Shown here: in pieces, positions 1 to 7,874 of the stretch
Position numbering within the stretch: the first letter of the stretch is position 1
How the letters are laid out: each line of letters starts with the position of its first letter
Assembly: GCF_030053835.1 (NCBI RefSeq)
Contig: NZ_CP125655.1
Span: 3,534,001 to 3,598,000, forward strand
Source: Cellulomonas sp. ES6
GTDB lineage: Bacteria > Actinomycetota > Actinomycetes > Actinomycetales > Cellulomonadaceae
DNA: 64,000 nt
Direction: 5' to 3'
Program-made: the position numbers and the translations under genes
The notes under the pieces: generated by a model
What the model was told of the DNA's origin: nothing
What the model saw: only the letters and a program-made list of their open reading frames with translations
The model's database searches: none

Positions 1-1
1 C

Positions 2-343
2 TCCCTGCCGCGGGAGGTGTTCGAGGCGGCGCGCGTCGACGGCGCCGGACCGTTCCGGCTGTTCTGGTCGATCGTGCTGCCGATGAGCCGGCCCATCCTC
101 GGCGTGGTGTCGGTGTTCGCCGTCATCGCGTCGTGGAAGGACTTCCTGTGGCCGCTGCTCGTGCTGCGCGACCCGGACATCCAGCCGCTGTCCGTGCGGC
201 TGCCGTCCCTGCAGGCCACCACCGACCTCGGCGTGCTCATGGCGGCCCTGGCGATCTCGACGCTGATCCCCGTGCTGCTGTTCCTGGTGTTCCAGCGGCT
301 GTTCCTGCGGGGCGCCGGGCTCGGCGGGGCGGTGAAGGGCTGA
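2..343 (+). CDS. Carbohydrate ABC transporter permease, MalG-type (C-terminal part, cut by window edge)
   Basis: Inner-membrane permease of a binding-protein-dependent sugar importer. The reading frame is already open at the window start, so only about 113 C-terminal residues are seen. They contain the EAA loop that contacts the ATPase (EAARVDGAGPFRLFWSIVLP), two hydrophobic segments (VVSVFAVIASW and LAISTLIPVLLFLVF) and the usual permease ending with a basic VKG tail. The rest of the transporter lies to the left of the window. The substrate cannot be told from this piece. It resembles the second permease of the other sugar operon in this window (ending at 13419) in its EAA loop and VKG end, which is normal for the family. 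Confidence 0.9.
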   Translation, partial: SLPREVFEAARVDGAGPFRLFWSIVLPMSRPILGVVSVFAVIASWKDFLWPLLVLRDPDIQPLSVRLPSLQATTDLGVLMAALAISTLIPVLLFLVFQRLFLRGAGLGGAVKG

Positions 344-428
344 TCTGACGGCGCGTCGTGACAACGTCACGCCCCGGGGCGCCGCCGCCCGGCCGCGGCC
401 GCCGCGGGGGCGATGGGATGATGGATCG

Positions 429-1652
429 GTGCCTGCCCCCACCCTGACGGCGTCGTCGCTCGCCCCGTACGACGCGGTGATCCTGCTCTCGTTCGGCGGC
501 CCGGAGAAGCCCGAGGACGTCCTGCCGTTCATGCGCAACGTGACGCGCGGCAAGGGCATCCCGGAGGAGCGGCTCGTCGAGGTCAGCCGCCACTACGCCC
601 TCTTCGGCGGGCGGAGCCCCATCAACGACCAGAACCGCGCCCTGCTCGCCGCGCTGCGGGCCGAGATGGACGCCCGCGGCCTCGACGTGCCGCTGGTGTG
701 GGGCAACCGGAACTGGGAGCCGTACACCGAGGGCGCCCTGGCGGACCTGCGCGGGCGCGGCGCCGGCCGGGTGCTGGCCCTCGTCACGTCGGCCTACGGG
801 TCGTACTCCGGGTGCCGGCAGTACCGCGAGCACGTCGCGGCGGCGCTCGCGGGCGTCGCCGGCGCCGACCCCGTGCCGGCCGACGCGGAGGCCGTCGCGG
901 GCGTCCGCGTCGACAAGCTGCGGCACTACTTCAACCACCCCGGCTTCGTCCGGGCGAACGCCGACGCCGTCGTCGAGGCGTTCGGCGAGCTCGCCGAACG
1001 CACCGGCCGGCCGGTCGCGGACGTCGTCGCCGACGCCCCGCTGCTGTTCGTCACGCACTCCATCCCGCTCGCCATGGAGGCCGGCTCCGCCGCCGCCCGC
1101 CCCGGCTACGTCGCGCAGCACGAGGACGCGTGCACGCAGGTCGCCGCGCTCGTCGCCGCCGAGCTCGGCGTCGAGCCCTCGTGGAGCCTCGCGTTCTGCT
1201 CCCGGTCCGGGCCGCCGTCGCAGCCGTGGCTCGAGCCCGACGTCAACGACGTGCTGACCGAGCGCGCCGCGGCCGGCGTCACCGGCGTCGTCATGTCCCC
1301 GATCGGCTTCGTCTCCGACCACATGGAGGTGGCCTACGACCTCGACACCGAGGCCATGGCGACCGCCCGCGAGCTCGGCGTGACCGCGGTGCGCGCCGGC
1401 TCGGCGTCCACGCGCGCGCCGTTCGTCGCCGGGCTCGTGGACCTCATGGTCGAGCGCGCCGCCGCCGAGCGCGGTGAGCAGCCCGAGCGCGTCACCGTCG
1501 GCGCCCTGGACGCCTGGCCCGACCGGTGCGCCGTCGGCTGCTGCTTCCAGCGCGCCGGCGTCGACACGGGCATCCCCGCGGTCTCCGGCTCGGACGAGCC
1601 GCGACCCCGGCCCCAGCAGCAGGACGGCAGCGAAGGAGCAGCAGCACGATGA
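429..1652 (+). CDS. hemH: Coproporphyrin III ferrochelatase (ferrochelatase family)
   Basis: Inserts Fe2+ into coproporphyrin III in the coproporphyrin-dependent haem route of Actinobacteria and Firmicutes (family knowledge). The 407-residue product has the N-terminal LLSFGGPE motif, the metal-site His210 in FVTHSIPL and Glu300 in SPIGFVSDHME. Four cysteines, Cys129 (SYSGCRQY) and Cys367, Cys371 and Cys372 near the C-terminus (CAVGCC), fit the one-plus-three pattern of ferrochelatases that bind a [2Fe-2S] cluster. About 35 C-terminal residues after these are low-complexity. The start is GTG at 429; no clear ribosome site precedes it. The stop overlaps the chdC start by four bases, so the two are co-translated. 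The neighbour supports the coproporphyrin rather than the protoporphyrin substrate. Confidence 0.95.
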   Translation: MPAPTLTASSLAPYDAVILLSFGGPEKPEDVLPFMRNVTRGKGIPEERLVEVSRHYALFGGRSPINDQNRALLAALRAEMDARGLDVPLVWGNRNWEPYTEGALADLRGRGAGRVLALVTSAYGSYSGCRQYREHVAAALAGVAGADPVPADAEAVAGVRVDKLRHYFNHPGFVRANADAVVEAFGELAERTGRPVADVVADAPLLFVTHSIPLAMEAGSAAARPGYVAQHEDACTQVAALVAAELGVEPSWSLAFCSRSGPPSQPWLEPDVNDVLTERAAAGVTGVVMSPIGFVSDHMEVAYDLDTEAMATARELGVTAVRAGSASTRAPFVAGLVDLMVERAAAERGEQPERVTVGALDAWPDRCAVGCCFQRAGVDTGIPAVSGSDEPRPRPQQQDGSEGAAAR

Positions 1653-2386
1653 CCAGCACCACCCCCCCGGTCGGCGGGCACACCCCCGAGGTCGCGGACG
1701 AGATCAACAGCTCGATCCACTACGCCATGTACGCGGTGTTCGAGACGGCGTCCGCGCTGCCCGCCGACGCCGACGTCCGCGCGCGCCTGGTCGCCGAGAC
1801 CCTCGACGCCCTCACCGGGCCGGACGCGCCCGAGGGCCTCGTCGTGCGCGGCTGGTACGACGTCGCCGGCCTGCGCGCCGACGCCGACCTCATGGTGTGG
1901 TGGCACGCCCCGACGATCGAGGCCGTGCAGGACGCGTTCCACCGGCTGCGCGCCGGCGGCCTCGGCGAGCACCTGCTGCCCGTGTGGTCCGTCGCCGCGA
2001 TGCACCGGCCCGCCGAGTTCAACCGCGGGCACGTCCCGGCGTTCCTCGCCGGCGAGGAGCCGCGCGCCTACCTGTGCGTGTACCCGTTCGTGCGGTCCTA
2101 CGAGTGGTACCTGCTGCCCGACGCCGAGCGCCGCGAGCTGCTGCGCGAGCACGGCCACGCCGCGCGCGACTACGTCGACGTCCGCGCGAACACCCTGTCG
2201 TCGTTCGCCCTGGGCGACTACGAGTGGATCCTCGGGTTCGAGGCCGACGAGCTGCACCGCATCGTCGACCTCATGCGCGACCTGCGGAACACCGGCGCCC
2301 GCCGGCACGTCCGCGAGGAGGTGCCGTTCTACACCGGCCCGCGCGTCGAGCTCGCCGAGTGGGCCGAGCGGCAGCCGCGCGACTGA
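1649..2386 (+). CDS. chdC: Coproheme decarboxylase (HemQ/ChdC)
   Basis: Last step of the coproporphyrin haem pathway: peroxide-dependent double decarboxylation of coproheme to haem b. The ATG at 1649 lies in an ATGA overlap with hemH and has AAGGAG eleven bases upstream (1632-1637); it gives 245 residues, the usual length of the chlorite-dismutase-like actinobacterial type. An in-frame opening reaches back to 1526 but lies inside hemH. The central YPFVRSYEWY contains the expected catalytic Tyr145, and HGH at 168-170 supplies the proximal haem ligand (His168 by spacing to Tyr145). The gene is followed after about 20 bases by a convergent gene end. Confidence 0.95.
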   Translation: MTSTTPPVGGHTPEVADEINSSIHYAMYAVFETASALPADADVRARLVAETLDALTGPDAPEGLVVRGWYDVAGLRADADLMVWWHAPTIEAVQDAFHRLRAGGLGEHLLPVWSVAAMHRPAEFNRGHVPAFLAGEEPRAYLCVYPFVRSYEWYLLPDAERRELLREHGHAARDYVDVRANTLSSFALGDYEWILGFEADELHRIVDLMRDLRNTGARRHVREEVPFYTGPRVELAEWAERQPRD

Positions 2387-2407
2387 CGCGGACCGCGTCC
2401 CCGGGGC

Positions 2408-2773
2408 TCAGACCTCGGACTCCCCGGGCGGGGCGGGCAGCAACCGGCTGACCCGCCCGTCCGGGTCCGTCAGCACGAGCGCGTCGCCGTCGACCCGCGC
2501 GTGCAGCCGGACCCCGAGCAGCTCCAGCACCGCGCGCTCCCGGGCGGTGTGCTCCGGCGTGCCGGCCATCAGCGTCGTCACCACCGGCCCGAACGTCAGC
2601 GTGCCGTCCTCCCAGGACCAGGTCCCGCGCAGCCGGTTCACGCCGCCCGTGCCGTAGACCTGCCCGTCCCCGGCGAACGTCAGCGCCGGCCGCGACCGGT
2701 GCGGCTCGTCCGGCGGCACCGGCACCCCGGCGACCTCCACGAACTGCCACGTGCGCCCGACGACGTCGTCCAT
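2408..2773 (-). CDS. META domain (HslJ-like) small protein
   Basis: A protein of about 121 residues matching the META fold. It begins with a GRTWQFVEVAGVPV strand, then RPALTFAGDGQVYGTGGVNRLRGTW, TLTFGPVVTTLMAG and a C-terminal LVLTDPDG strand. META domains occur in heat-shock HslJ and in secreted proteins of unknown biochemical role. No signal peptide is seen, so this copy is probably cytoplasmic. Two starts are possible: ATG at 2773 (preceded by GGGGGC) and ATG at 2785, four codons earlier; the open frame to 2971 is arginine/proline-rich repeat DNA and not coding. It is convergent with chdC. Its upstream side abuts the first structured repeat. Confidence 0.75.
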   Translation of the reverse strand: MDDVVGRTWQFVEVAGVPVPPDEPHRSRPALTFAGDGQVYGTGGVNRLRGTWSWEDGTLTFGPVVTTLMAGTPEHTARERAVLELLGVRLHARVDGDALVLTDPDGRVSRLLPAPPGESEV

Positions 2774-2888
2774 GCCCCCGATCATGGCACCCCCACCCGC
2801 CACGCACCCCGCGGCCCCCGACCCCCTCGGAGGGCCCCGCGACGCCCGGAGCCCCCCGCGCGACGTTCGGAGCCCCCCACCCACCCCC

Positions 2889-2993
2889 CTCGGAGGCTCC
2901 GACGGTGCTCGGAGGGGTGCGCGCGGGATCGGAGGTGCCCGCGGAGGCCTCCGAGCCCGCGCGATGACCACCGATGCCCGTCGGAGCCTCCGA
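2889..2993 (-). repeat. Structured intergenic repeat, copy 1 (inverted relative to copies 2 and 3)
   Basis: An element of about 105 bases. Read on the minus strand it runs from TCGGAGGCTCCGACGGG to TCGGAGCCTCCGAG, so its ends are themselves an inverted repeat. The middle carries GGTCATCGCGCGGGCTCGG followed by a degenerate hairpin. It aligns base by base with the two elements at 4129 and 4295. It starts 28 bases beyond the stop of the oxidoreductase gene. The flank down to about 2820 carries further CTCCGG-rich fragments of the same family. Confidence 0.8.
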
Positions 2994-3020
2994 AGGGGGA
3001 GCGGCCCGAGCCCGAGCCGG

Positions 3021-4052
3021 TCACCAGGAGGCGGCGAGGGCCTCCAGGGTGGCGACGCGGTCGGCGACGTCGTGCGTGGTGGCGGTGACGATCAGCTCGT
3101 CGGCGCCGGTGCGGTCGACGAGCTCGCGCAGCGCGGCGACCGCGCGGTCGGCAGTCGTCGCGTGCTGCGTGCCGGGCACGCGGGAGAAGAAGTCCCGGGC
3201 CTGCTCCGGATCGAGGGCGTCGAGCATCGCGGCGGCGTCCTCGGGCGTCTCGATCGGCGCGAGCGCCCCACGGCTGCGCAGCCGCAGGGCCATGACCTTG
3301 CTCGGTCCGGCGAGCCAGGCGGCGCGCTCCTCCGACTCGGCGACGACGACGGAGGCGGACACCATGAGGTGCGGGGCGTCGAGCACGGCGGAGGGGCGGA
3401 ACGCCGACCGGTACACCTCGGCGGCCTGCGTGGTGATGCCGGTCCCGAAGTGGTGGGCGTACGAGAACGGCAGGCCGAGCTCTCCGGCGAGCTGCGCGCT
3501 GAACGTCGACGACCCGAGCAGCCACACCTCGGGGGTGCCGGCAGCGGCCGGCGTGGCGGTCAGCCGCGCGGCGGTGGCGCTCGCCGCGCGGCCCTCCGGC
3601 AGCTGACCGAGCAGCGCGAGGACGTCCAGCAGCTCCGCGGGGAAGTCCTCGGCGCCGAGCCCCTCCACCGTGCGGCGCAGCGCGGCGGCGGTCGCGGGGT
3701 CGGCGCCCGGCGCCCGCCCGATGCCGAGGTCGACGCGGCCGGGGTGCAGGGCCTCGAGCATCGCGAACTGCTCCGCGACCACGAGCGCCGGGTGGTTCGG
3801 CAGCATGACGCCGCCGGAGCCGACGCGGATCCGGTCCGTCGAGGCCGCGAGGTGTGCCAGCAGCACCGCGGGGGACGTCGACGCCACCGCGGGCATGCTG
3901 TGGTGCTCGGCGACCCAGAACCGTCGGTAGCCGAGCCGGTCGGCCGCACGGGCGAGCGTGGTGGAGTCGGCGAGGGCGTCGGCGCTGGTGCGGCCGGTGC
4001 CGACGGGGGCGAGGTCGAGGACGGACAGCGGGACGGCGTGGTCGGTACTCAC
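3021..4052 (-). CDS. LLM-class flavin-dependent oxidoreductase (MsnO8-like)
   Basis: A 343-residue bacterial luciferase-like monooxygenase or reductase with an (alpha/beta)8 barrel that uses FMN or F420. Seen: N-terminal VPLSVLDLAPVG, the WVAEHHSMP motif typical of this subgroup, RIRVGSGGVMLPNHPALVVAEQF, and the GRVDLGIGRAPG phosphate-binding loop. The C-terminal half has the STFSAQLAGELGLPFSYAHHF segment. The substrate is unknown; FMN versus F420 cannot be decided from the sequence. It stands alone on the minus strand and is bracketed by related structured repeats on both sides, which suggests an independent transcript or a mobile or duplicated intergenic element around it. The ATG at 4052 is the natural start. 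Confidence 0.88.
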   Translation of the reverse strand: MSTDHAVPLSVLDLAPVGTGRTSADALADSTTLARAADRLGYRRFWVAEHHSMPAVASTSPAVLLAHLAASTDRIRVGSGGVMLPNHPALVVAEQFAMLEALHPGRVDLGIGRAPGADPATAAALRRTVEGLGAEDFPAELLDVLALLGQLPEGRAASATAARLTATPAAAGTPEVWLLGSSTFSAQLAGELGLPFSYAHHFGTGITTQAAEVYRSAFRPSAVLDAPHLMVSASVVVAESEERAAWLAGPSKVMALRLRSRGALAPIETPEDAAAMLDALDPEQARDFFSRVPGTQHATTADRAVAALRELVDRTGADELIVTATTHDVADRVATLEALAASW

Positions 4053-4128
4053 ACCGGGGCCAACGCGGCCGGGCGGCCGAGGCTTCCCCCGCCTCCCTCC
4101 GGCGCCGGCCCCACACCCCCCCCAGCCG

Positions 4129-4294
4129 TCGGAGGCTCCGACGGGAACCGGAGGTCATCGCGCGGGCTCGGAGGTCTCTGCGGGGACCTCCGAGCCCGCG
4201 TCGATGCCTCCGAATCCGGTGGGGTCTCCGAGCCCGGGGGAGGCCTCCGAGTGAGGTGGGGGTCCCCGAGTCCGGGGGAGGCCTCCAGCTCCCG
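4129..4294 (+). repeat. Structured intergenic repeat, copy 2 (tandem with copy 3)
   Basis: A 166-base unit. Its 104-base core (4129-4232) starts TCGGAGGCTCCGACGGG and contains a perfect ten-base-pair hairpin, CTCGGAGGTC and GACCTCCGAG with an eight-base loop, at about 4168-4195. The core is followed by a G-rich tail with two copies of GGGGGAGGCCTCC. The next unit begins immediately at 4295. No coding potential is seen. The unit lies between the start of the oxidoreductase gene and the end of gdhA. Confidence 0.85.
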
Positions 4295-4440
4295 TCGGAG
4301 GCTCCGACGGGTGTCGGAGGTCGTCGCGCGGCCTCGGAGGTCTCTGCGGGGACCTCCGAGCCCGCGTTGAGCCCTCCGATGCCGCGTTGGAGCCTCCGAG
4401 CATGGTGGGGGTTCCGGGCGCCCGGGGGAGGCTTCGGCGG
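4295..4440 (+). repeat. Structured intergenic repeat, copy 3
   Basis: Second tandem unit. The core (4295-4400) repeats the same outer palindrome and the identical ten-base-pair hairpin with the same TCTGCGGG loop (about 4334-4361), and ends GTTGGAGCCTCCGAG. A shortened version of the G-rich tail follows, GGTGGGGGTTCCGGG then CCCGGGGGAGGC. It sits 72-110 bases downstream of the gdhA stop, so on the gdhA transcript it could act as a terminator or 3'-end stabiliser. Confidence 0.8.
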
Positions 4441-4511
4441 GCGGGCCGGAGGGGCCCGGGCGCGCCGCCGCCCGCGTCGCCGGAGCGGTCAGGCTCCCGA
4501 CGGCGCCGCCG

Positions 4512-5813
4512 TCACGGGTACAGGCCGCGCAGGCGGTGCGCCTCCGCGACGCGCCGGACGCCGATGACGAGCGCGGCGTCGCGCAGCGTGATGCCGTCCG
4601 CCCGGGCCCGCTGGGCGACGGCGGCGTAGGAGGCGCGCATGCGCTGCTCGAGGCGGTCCTCGATCTCCCGCTCGGTCCACCAGTACGCCTGCTGCGCCTG
4701 CACCCACTCGAAGTAGGACACGACGACGCCGCCGGCGTTCGCGAGGATGTCGGGCACGACCGTGATCCCGCGCTCGGCGAGCACGCGGTCGCCGGCGCTG
4801 GTGGTGGGGCCGTTGGCGCCCTCGACGACCCACCGCGCCTTGACGGTGCGCGCGGTGTCCTCGTCGAGCACGTCCTCCACGGCCGCCGGGATGAGCACGT
4901 CGACGTCGAGGCCGAGCAGCTCGGCGTTCCCGACGGGGTCGCCGCCGGGGAACCCGACGACCGAGCCGGTCTCGGCGACGTGGGCGGTGAGCGCCGCGAC
5001 GTCGAGCCCGCCGGGCGCGTGCACGCCGCCGTACTGGTCGCTGACCGCGACGACGCGCGCGCCGCCCTCGGTGAGGAACCGGGCGGCGTGGGACCCGACC
5101 TTGCCGAAGCCCTGCACCGCGGCGGTGACCTCGGACAGGTCGGTGCCGGCGTCGGCGAGCGCGGCGGCGGTGACGTGGACGACGCCCCGCGAGGTCGCGG
5201 TGGCGCGCCCGAGGGAGCCTCCGACGGCGAGCGGCTTGCCGGTGACGACGGCCGGGATCGTGTACCCGGAGTTCACGGAGTACGTGTCCATCACCCAGGA
5301 CATCGTCTGCTCGGTGGTGCCGACGTCGGGCGCCATGATGTCGCGCTCCGGCCCGATGATCGGCATCACCTCGGACGTGTAGCGCCGCGTCAGCCGCTCG
5401 AGCTCCGCGGTGGAGCAGCCGCGCGGGTCGATCGCGACGCCGCCCTTCGCCCCGCCGTAGGGCAGCTCGACGACCGCGCACTTCCACGTCATCCACATCG
5501 CGAGGGCACGGACCTCCTCGATGTCGACGCCCGGGGCGTACCGCAGGCCGCCCTTGCCCGGACCCCGGGAGATGTTGTGCTGGACCCGGTAGCCGGACAC
5601 GAGATCGATCCGCCCGTCGTCGCGGCGCAGCGGGACGGCGACGTGCAGCTCGCGCCGCGGGGTCGCGAGCATCTGGTGCATGCCGTCGTCGTAGCCGAGC
5701 AGCTCGACGGCCGACGACAGCTGCGCGAGTGCGGTGGTGAGCGGGGACGTGCGCGGGGTCGCGGTCGTCGCGGGGGTGGGCGACGGGGCGGACCCGGACA
5801 CTGGTGCGGACAT
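4512..5813 (-). CDS. gdhA: Glu/Leu/Phe/Val dehydrogenase (glutamate dehydrogenase)
   Basis: Reversible NAD(P)-linked deamination of glutamate to 2-oxoglutarate. The 433-residue length and the motifs GYRVQHNISRGPGKGGLR, PYGGAKGG (catalytic lysine), MAPDVGT and the Rossmann loop GFGKVGSHAARFL fit the hexameric GDH-50 class; ANGPTTSAGD and PDILANAGGVVVSYFEW are also typical. The ATG at 5813 is chosen because GCCCAGGAGG lies just upstream; the frame is open back to 5897 but this adds only basic low-complexity sequence. About 30 Ser/Thr/Pro-rich residues precede the conserved domain. Cofactor preference is not readable. The structured repeats follow its 3' end. Confidence 0.92.
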   Translation of the reverse strand: MSAPVSGSAPSPTPATTATPRTSPLTTALAQLSSAVELLGYDDGMHQMLATPRRELHVAVPLRRDDGRIDLVSGYRVQHNISRGPGKGGLRYAPGVDIEEVRALAMWMTWKCAVVELPYGGAKGGVAIDPRGCSTAELERLTRRYTSEVMPIIGPERDIMAPDVGTTEQTMSWVMDTYSVNSGYTIPAVVTGKPLAVGGSLGRATATSRGVVHVTAAALADAGTDLSEVTAAVQGFGKVGSHAARFLTEGGARVVAVSDQYGGVHAPGGLDVAALTAHVAETGSVVGFPGGDPVGNAELLGLDVDVLIPAAVEDVLDEDTARTVKARWVVEGANGPTTSAGDRVLAERGITVVPDILANAGGVVVSYFEWVQAQQAYWWTEREIEDRLEQRMRASYAAVAQRARADGITLRDAALVIGVRRVAEAHRLRGLYP

Positions 5814-5949
5814 GCAGGCGCCTCCTGGGCATCCGGTCCGGCGGCCCGGGCGCGGCCTCGTCGCCGCCCCCGCGGAGGACCGCCGGGTCCCGGACACTGT
5901 GCCACACGCGCGACGCCCGGGCGCCCGCGGCCGGGTCGCGTCGGCGAGG

Positions 5950-7086
5950 TCAGGACGTGCGGCCCGGCCCGTACTCGAAGTGCCAGTACTCGGCGTAGGG
6001 CTGCCCCTCGCGGACCCGCTCCGGTGCGTACCAGCCGTACGCCGGGCCGTTCGCGACGAGCCAGTCGTACCGGGCGGTCCCGAAGCCGTACGTGTCGGGC
6101 CACTCCTGGACGTCCAGCGCGGTGCCCAGGCCGTGCGAGGAGGTACCGGGTGCCGCCGCCAGCCCGCCGAACGCGGCCTTCATCGCGACCTGGTCGTCGT
6201 ACGACCGGTACGTGAGGTCGAGGTCGAGCGGCGCCCCGAACTGCGCCCGGAACGCGTCGTTCAGCGCCGTCAGCGCGTCCGCCGCGTCGCAGCGCAGGTA
6301 CTGGGCGAACCCGAGCTGGTCGGTGCCCCAGGGGATGACGCACATCGCGCTCGCGGGCATGTGGCCGTTGGAGCCGTCGCCGTCCGCGGTGGGCACGGAC
6401 GTCACCCAGAGCACGTTGCCGTCGGCGTCGACGGGGCGGCCGTCCACCCAGCCGGCGATGCGCGGGTGCGTCGGGGCGCCCGGCGGTGCGCCCGAGGCCG
6501 CGGAGCCGGCCTGCGCCTCCTGCGCCGCGCGCGCGTCCGCGGCGGCCCGGGCCTCCGCGTCCGCCTGTGCCTGCGCCTCGGCCTGCGCGTCGGCGGCCGC
6601 CTGCGCCTCCGCGGAGGCGCGTGCCTCGGCCTCGGCCTGCTCGGCGGCGGCCTGCTCGCGTGCGGCCCGGGCGGCCTCCTCGGATCGCGTCGCGGCGTCG
6701 GCACGGGCGGTCGCGCGCCGGTCGGACAGGAACTCGGCCTCCTGCGCCGCGAGGCGTGAGGTCAGCGCCAGCGACTCCGCCGCGCGCTGCTGCTCGGCGG
6801 CCCGGTCCCGCGCCGCCTGGAGCTGGAGGGCGCCGATGACGGACGCGGCGAGCAGGGCGAGGCTGGTGACCACGGCGACGACGGCCCGCGCGCGCCCGCC
6901 GGGTCGGGCAGCGGACGTCCGCCCGTCGCGGCGCGTCGCGCGGCTCCCCGGGCCGTCGTGCCCCGGACCGTCGCGCCCCGGACCGTCGCGCCCCGCGCCG
7001 CCGTCCCGCACGCCGTCGCCCCCGGGCTCGCCGCCCCCCGGCGTGCCCGGCCCCGGCGCGCCCGGCCCGGGCGCCGCTGCGGTCAC
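5950..7086 (-). CDS. Membrane-anchored M15 (VanY-type) D-Ala-D-Ala carboxypeptidase-like protein
   Basis: Type II membrane protein of 378 residues. Residues 1-65 are a Gly/Pro/Asp/Arg-rich cytoplasmic tail (GRDGPG-type repeats), 66-88 a transmembrane helix (AVVAVVTSLALLAASVIGALQLQ), about 92-195 an Ala/Glu/Arg coiled coil, and about 205-378 an extracytoplasmic M15B peptidase domain. Zinc-site motifs are present: SSHGLGTALD (His and Asp) and YAEYWHFEYG (Glu and His). Such enzymes trim peptidoglycan stem peptides; the long coiled coil would hold the domain away from the membrane. The GTG start at 7086 lies in a GTGA overlap with the aldo/keto reductase stop; the longer open frame to 7554 lies inside that gene. 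Confidence 0.85.
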   Translation of the reverse strand: MTAAAPGPGAPGPGTPGGGEPGGDGVRDGGAGRDGPGRDGPGHDGPGSRATRRDGRTSAARPGGRARAVVAVVTSLALLAASVIGALQLQAARDRAAEQQRAAESLALTSRLAAQEAEFLSDRRATARADAATRSEEAARAAREQAAAEQAEAEARASAEAQAAADAQAEAQAQADAEARAAADARAAQEAQAGSAASGAPPGAPTHPRIAGWVDGRPVDADGNVLWVTSVPTADGDGSNGHMPASAMCVIPWGTDQLGFAQYLRCDAADALTALNDAFRAQFGAPLDLDLTYRSYDDQVAMKAAFGGLAAAPGTSSHGLGTALDVQEWPDTYGFGTARYDWLVANGPAYGWYAPERVREGQPYAEYWHFEYGPGRTS

Positions 7087-7874
7087 CGCCCGCCCAGGCC
7101 GTCGATCCGCGCGAGCTCGTCCGCGTCGAGCGAGAACGTCAGCACGTCGAGGTTCTGGCGGATGCGGTCGGGGTGCGTCGACTTCGGGATGACGACGACG
7201 CCGTGGTCGAGGTGCCAGCGCAGCACGACCTGCCGGGTGCTCACGCCGTGCGCCTCCGCGATGGCGGTCAGCACGGGGTCGTCCAGGTCGGTGCGCTTGA
7301 AGGGGCTGTAGCCCTCGATGACGACGCCCCGCTCGGCGTGCGCCGCCACGAGGTCCGCGTCGTAGTCGCCGGGGCTCCACGGGATCTGGTTGACCGCGGG
7401 CGCCTCGCCGGTGGCGGCGATGAGCTCCTCGATCTGCGCGATCGAGTAGTTGGAGACGCCGATGGACCGCACCAGGCCCTCGTCGCGCGCGGCGATGAAC
7501 GCAGCCCAGGTCTCGGGGGTCGCCTGCTTGTTCGGCGGCCAGTGCACCAGCCACAGGTCGAGGTGGTCGGTGCCGAGCTTCGCGAGGGACTCCATGAGCG
7601 TCTGGCGCTCGCGCCCGGCGTGGTCCGGCGGCAGCTTGGTCGTGACGAAGACGGCGTCGCGGTCCACGTCGACGGCGGCGAGCGCGCGCCCGACCTCCGC
7701 CTCGTTGCCGTAGCCGGTGGCCGTGTCGACGTGCGTGTAGCCGAGCTCGAGCGCGGCGATGACGGCGCGCTCGGCCTCGGAGCCCTCGGACTGCCAGGTG
7801 CCGAGCCCGAGCAGCGGCATCTCGCCGCCGGGCAGGGTCACCGTCGGGATGGTGGGGGTGTGCGCTTCGGTCAT
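7083..7874 (-). CDS. Aldo/keto reductase (2,5-diketogluconate reductase type)
   Basis: NADPH-dependent carbonyl reductase of 263 residues. The AKR catalytic tetrad is visible: Asp in YTHVDTATGYGNE, Tyr in the same motif, Lys in VTTKLPPDH and His in LVHWPPN; IPKSTHPDRIRQN near the C-terminus binds the 2'-phosphate of NADPH. The ATG at 7874 has ATGGAGGC directly upstream and forms an ATGA overlap with the AraC-type regulator stop. The next gene starts in a GTGA overlap with its own stop, so three genes form one translation-coupled operon. The substrate is unknown. Confidence 0.92.
   Translation of the reverse strand: MTEAHTPTIPTVTLPGGEMPLLGLGTWQSEGSEAERAVIAALELGYTHVDTATGYGNEAEVGRALAAVDVDRDAVFVTTKLPPDHAGRERQTLMESLAKLGTDHLDLWLVHWPPNKQATPETWAAFIAARDEGLVRSIGVSNYSIAQIEELIAATGEAPAVNQIPWSPGDYDADLVAAHAERGVVIEGYSPFKRTDLDDPVLTAIAEAHGVSTRQVVLRWHLDHGVVVIPKSTHPDRIRQNLDVLTFSLDADELARIDGLGGR

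Noticed and set aside
2774..2971. N-terminal extension of the META protein
   Set aside because: The added residues are translations of the CTCCGA-rich repeat element and are Arg/Pro/Gly-rich.
2800..4470. Insertion sequence around the luciferase-like gene
   Set aside because: Inverted repeats are present, but the gene is a complete flavin-dependent oxidoreductase and no transposase or target-site duplication is visible.
5814..5897. Longer gdhA start
   Set aside because: A good ribosome site precedes the ATG at 5813, while the upstream codons have no similarity to the family and no ribosome site.
7087..7554. Longer M15 peptidase start inside the aldo/keto reductase gene
   Set aside because: The GTGA overlap at 7083-7086 gives a natural coupled start and the extra codons are an antisense-like shadow of the reductase frame.
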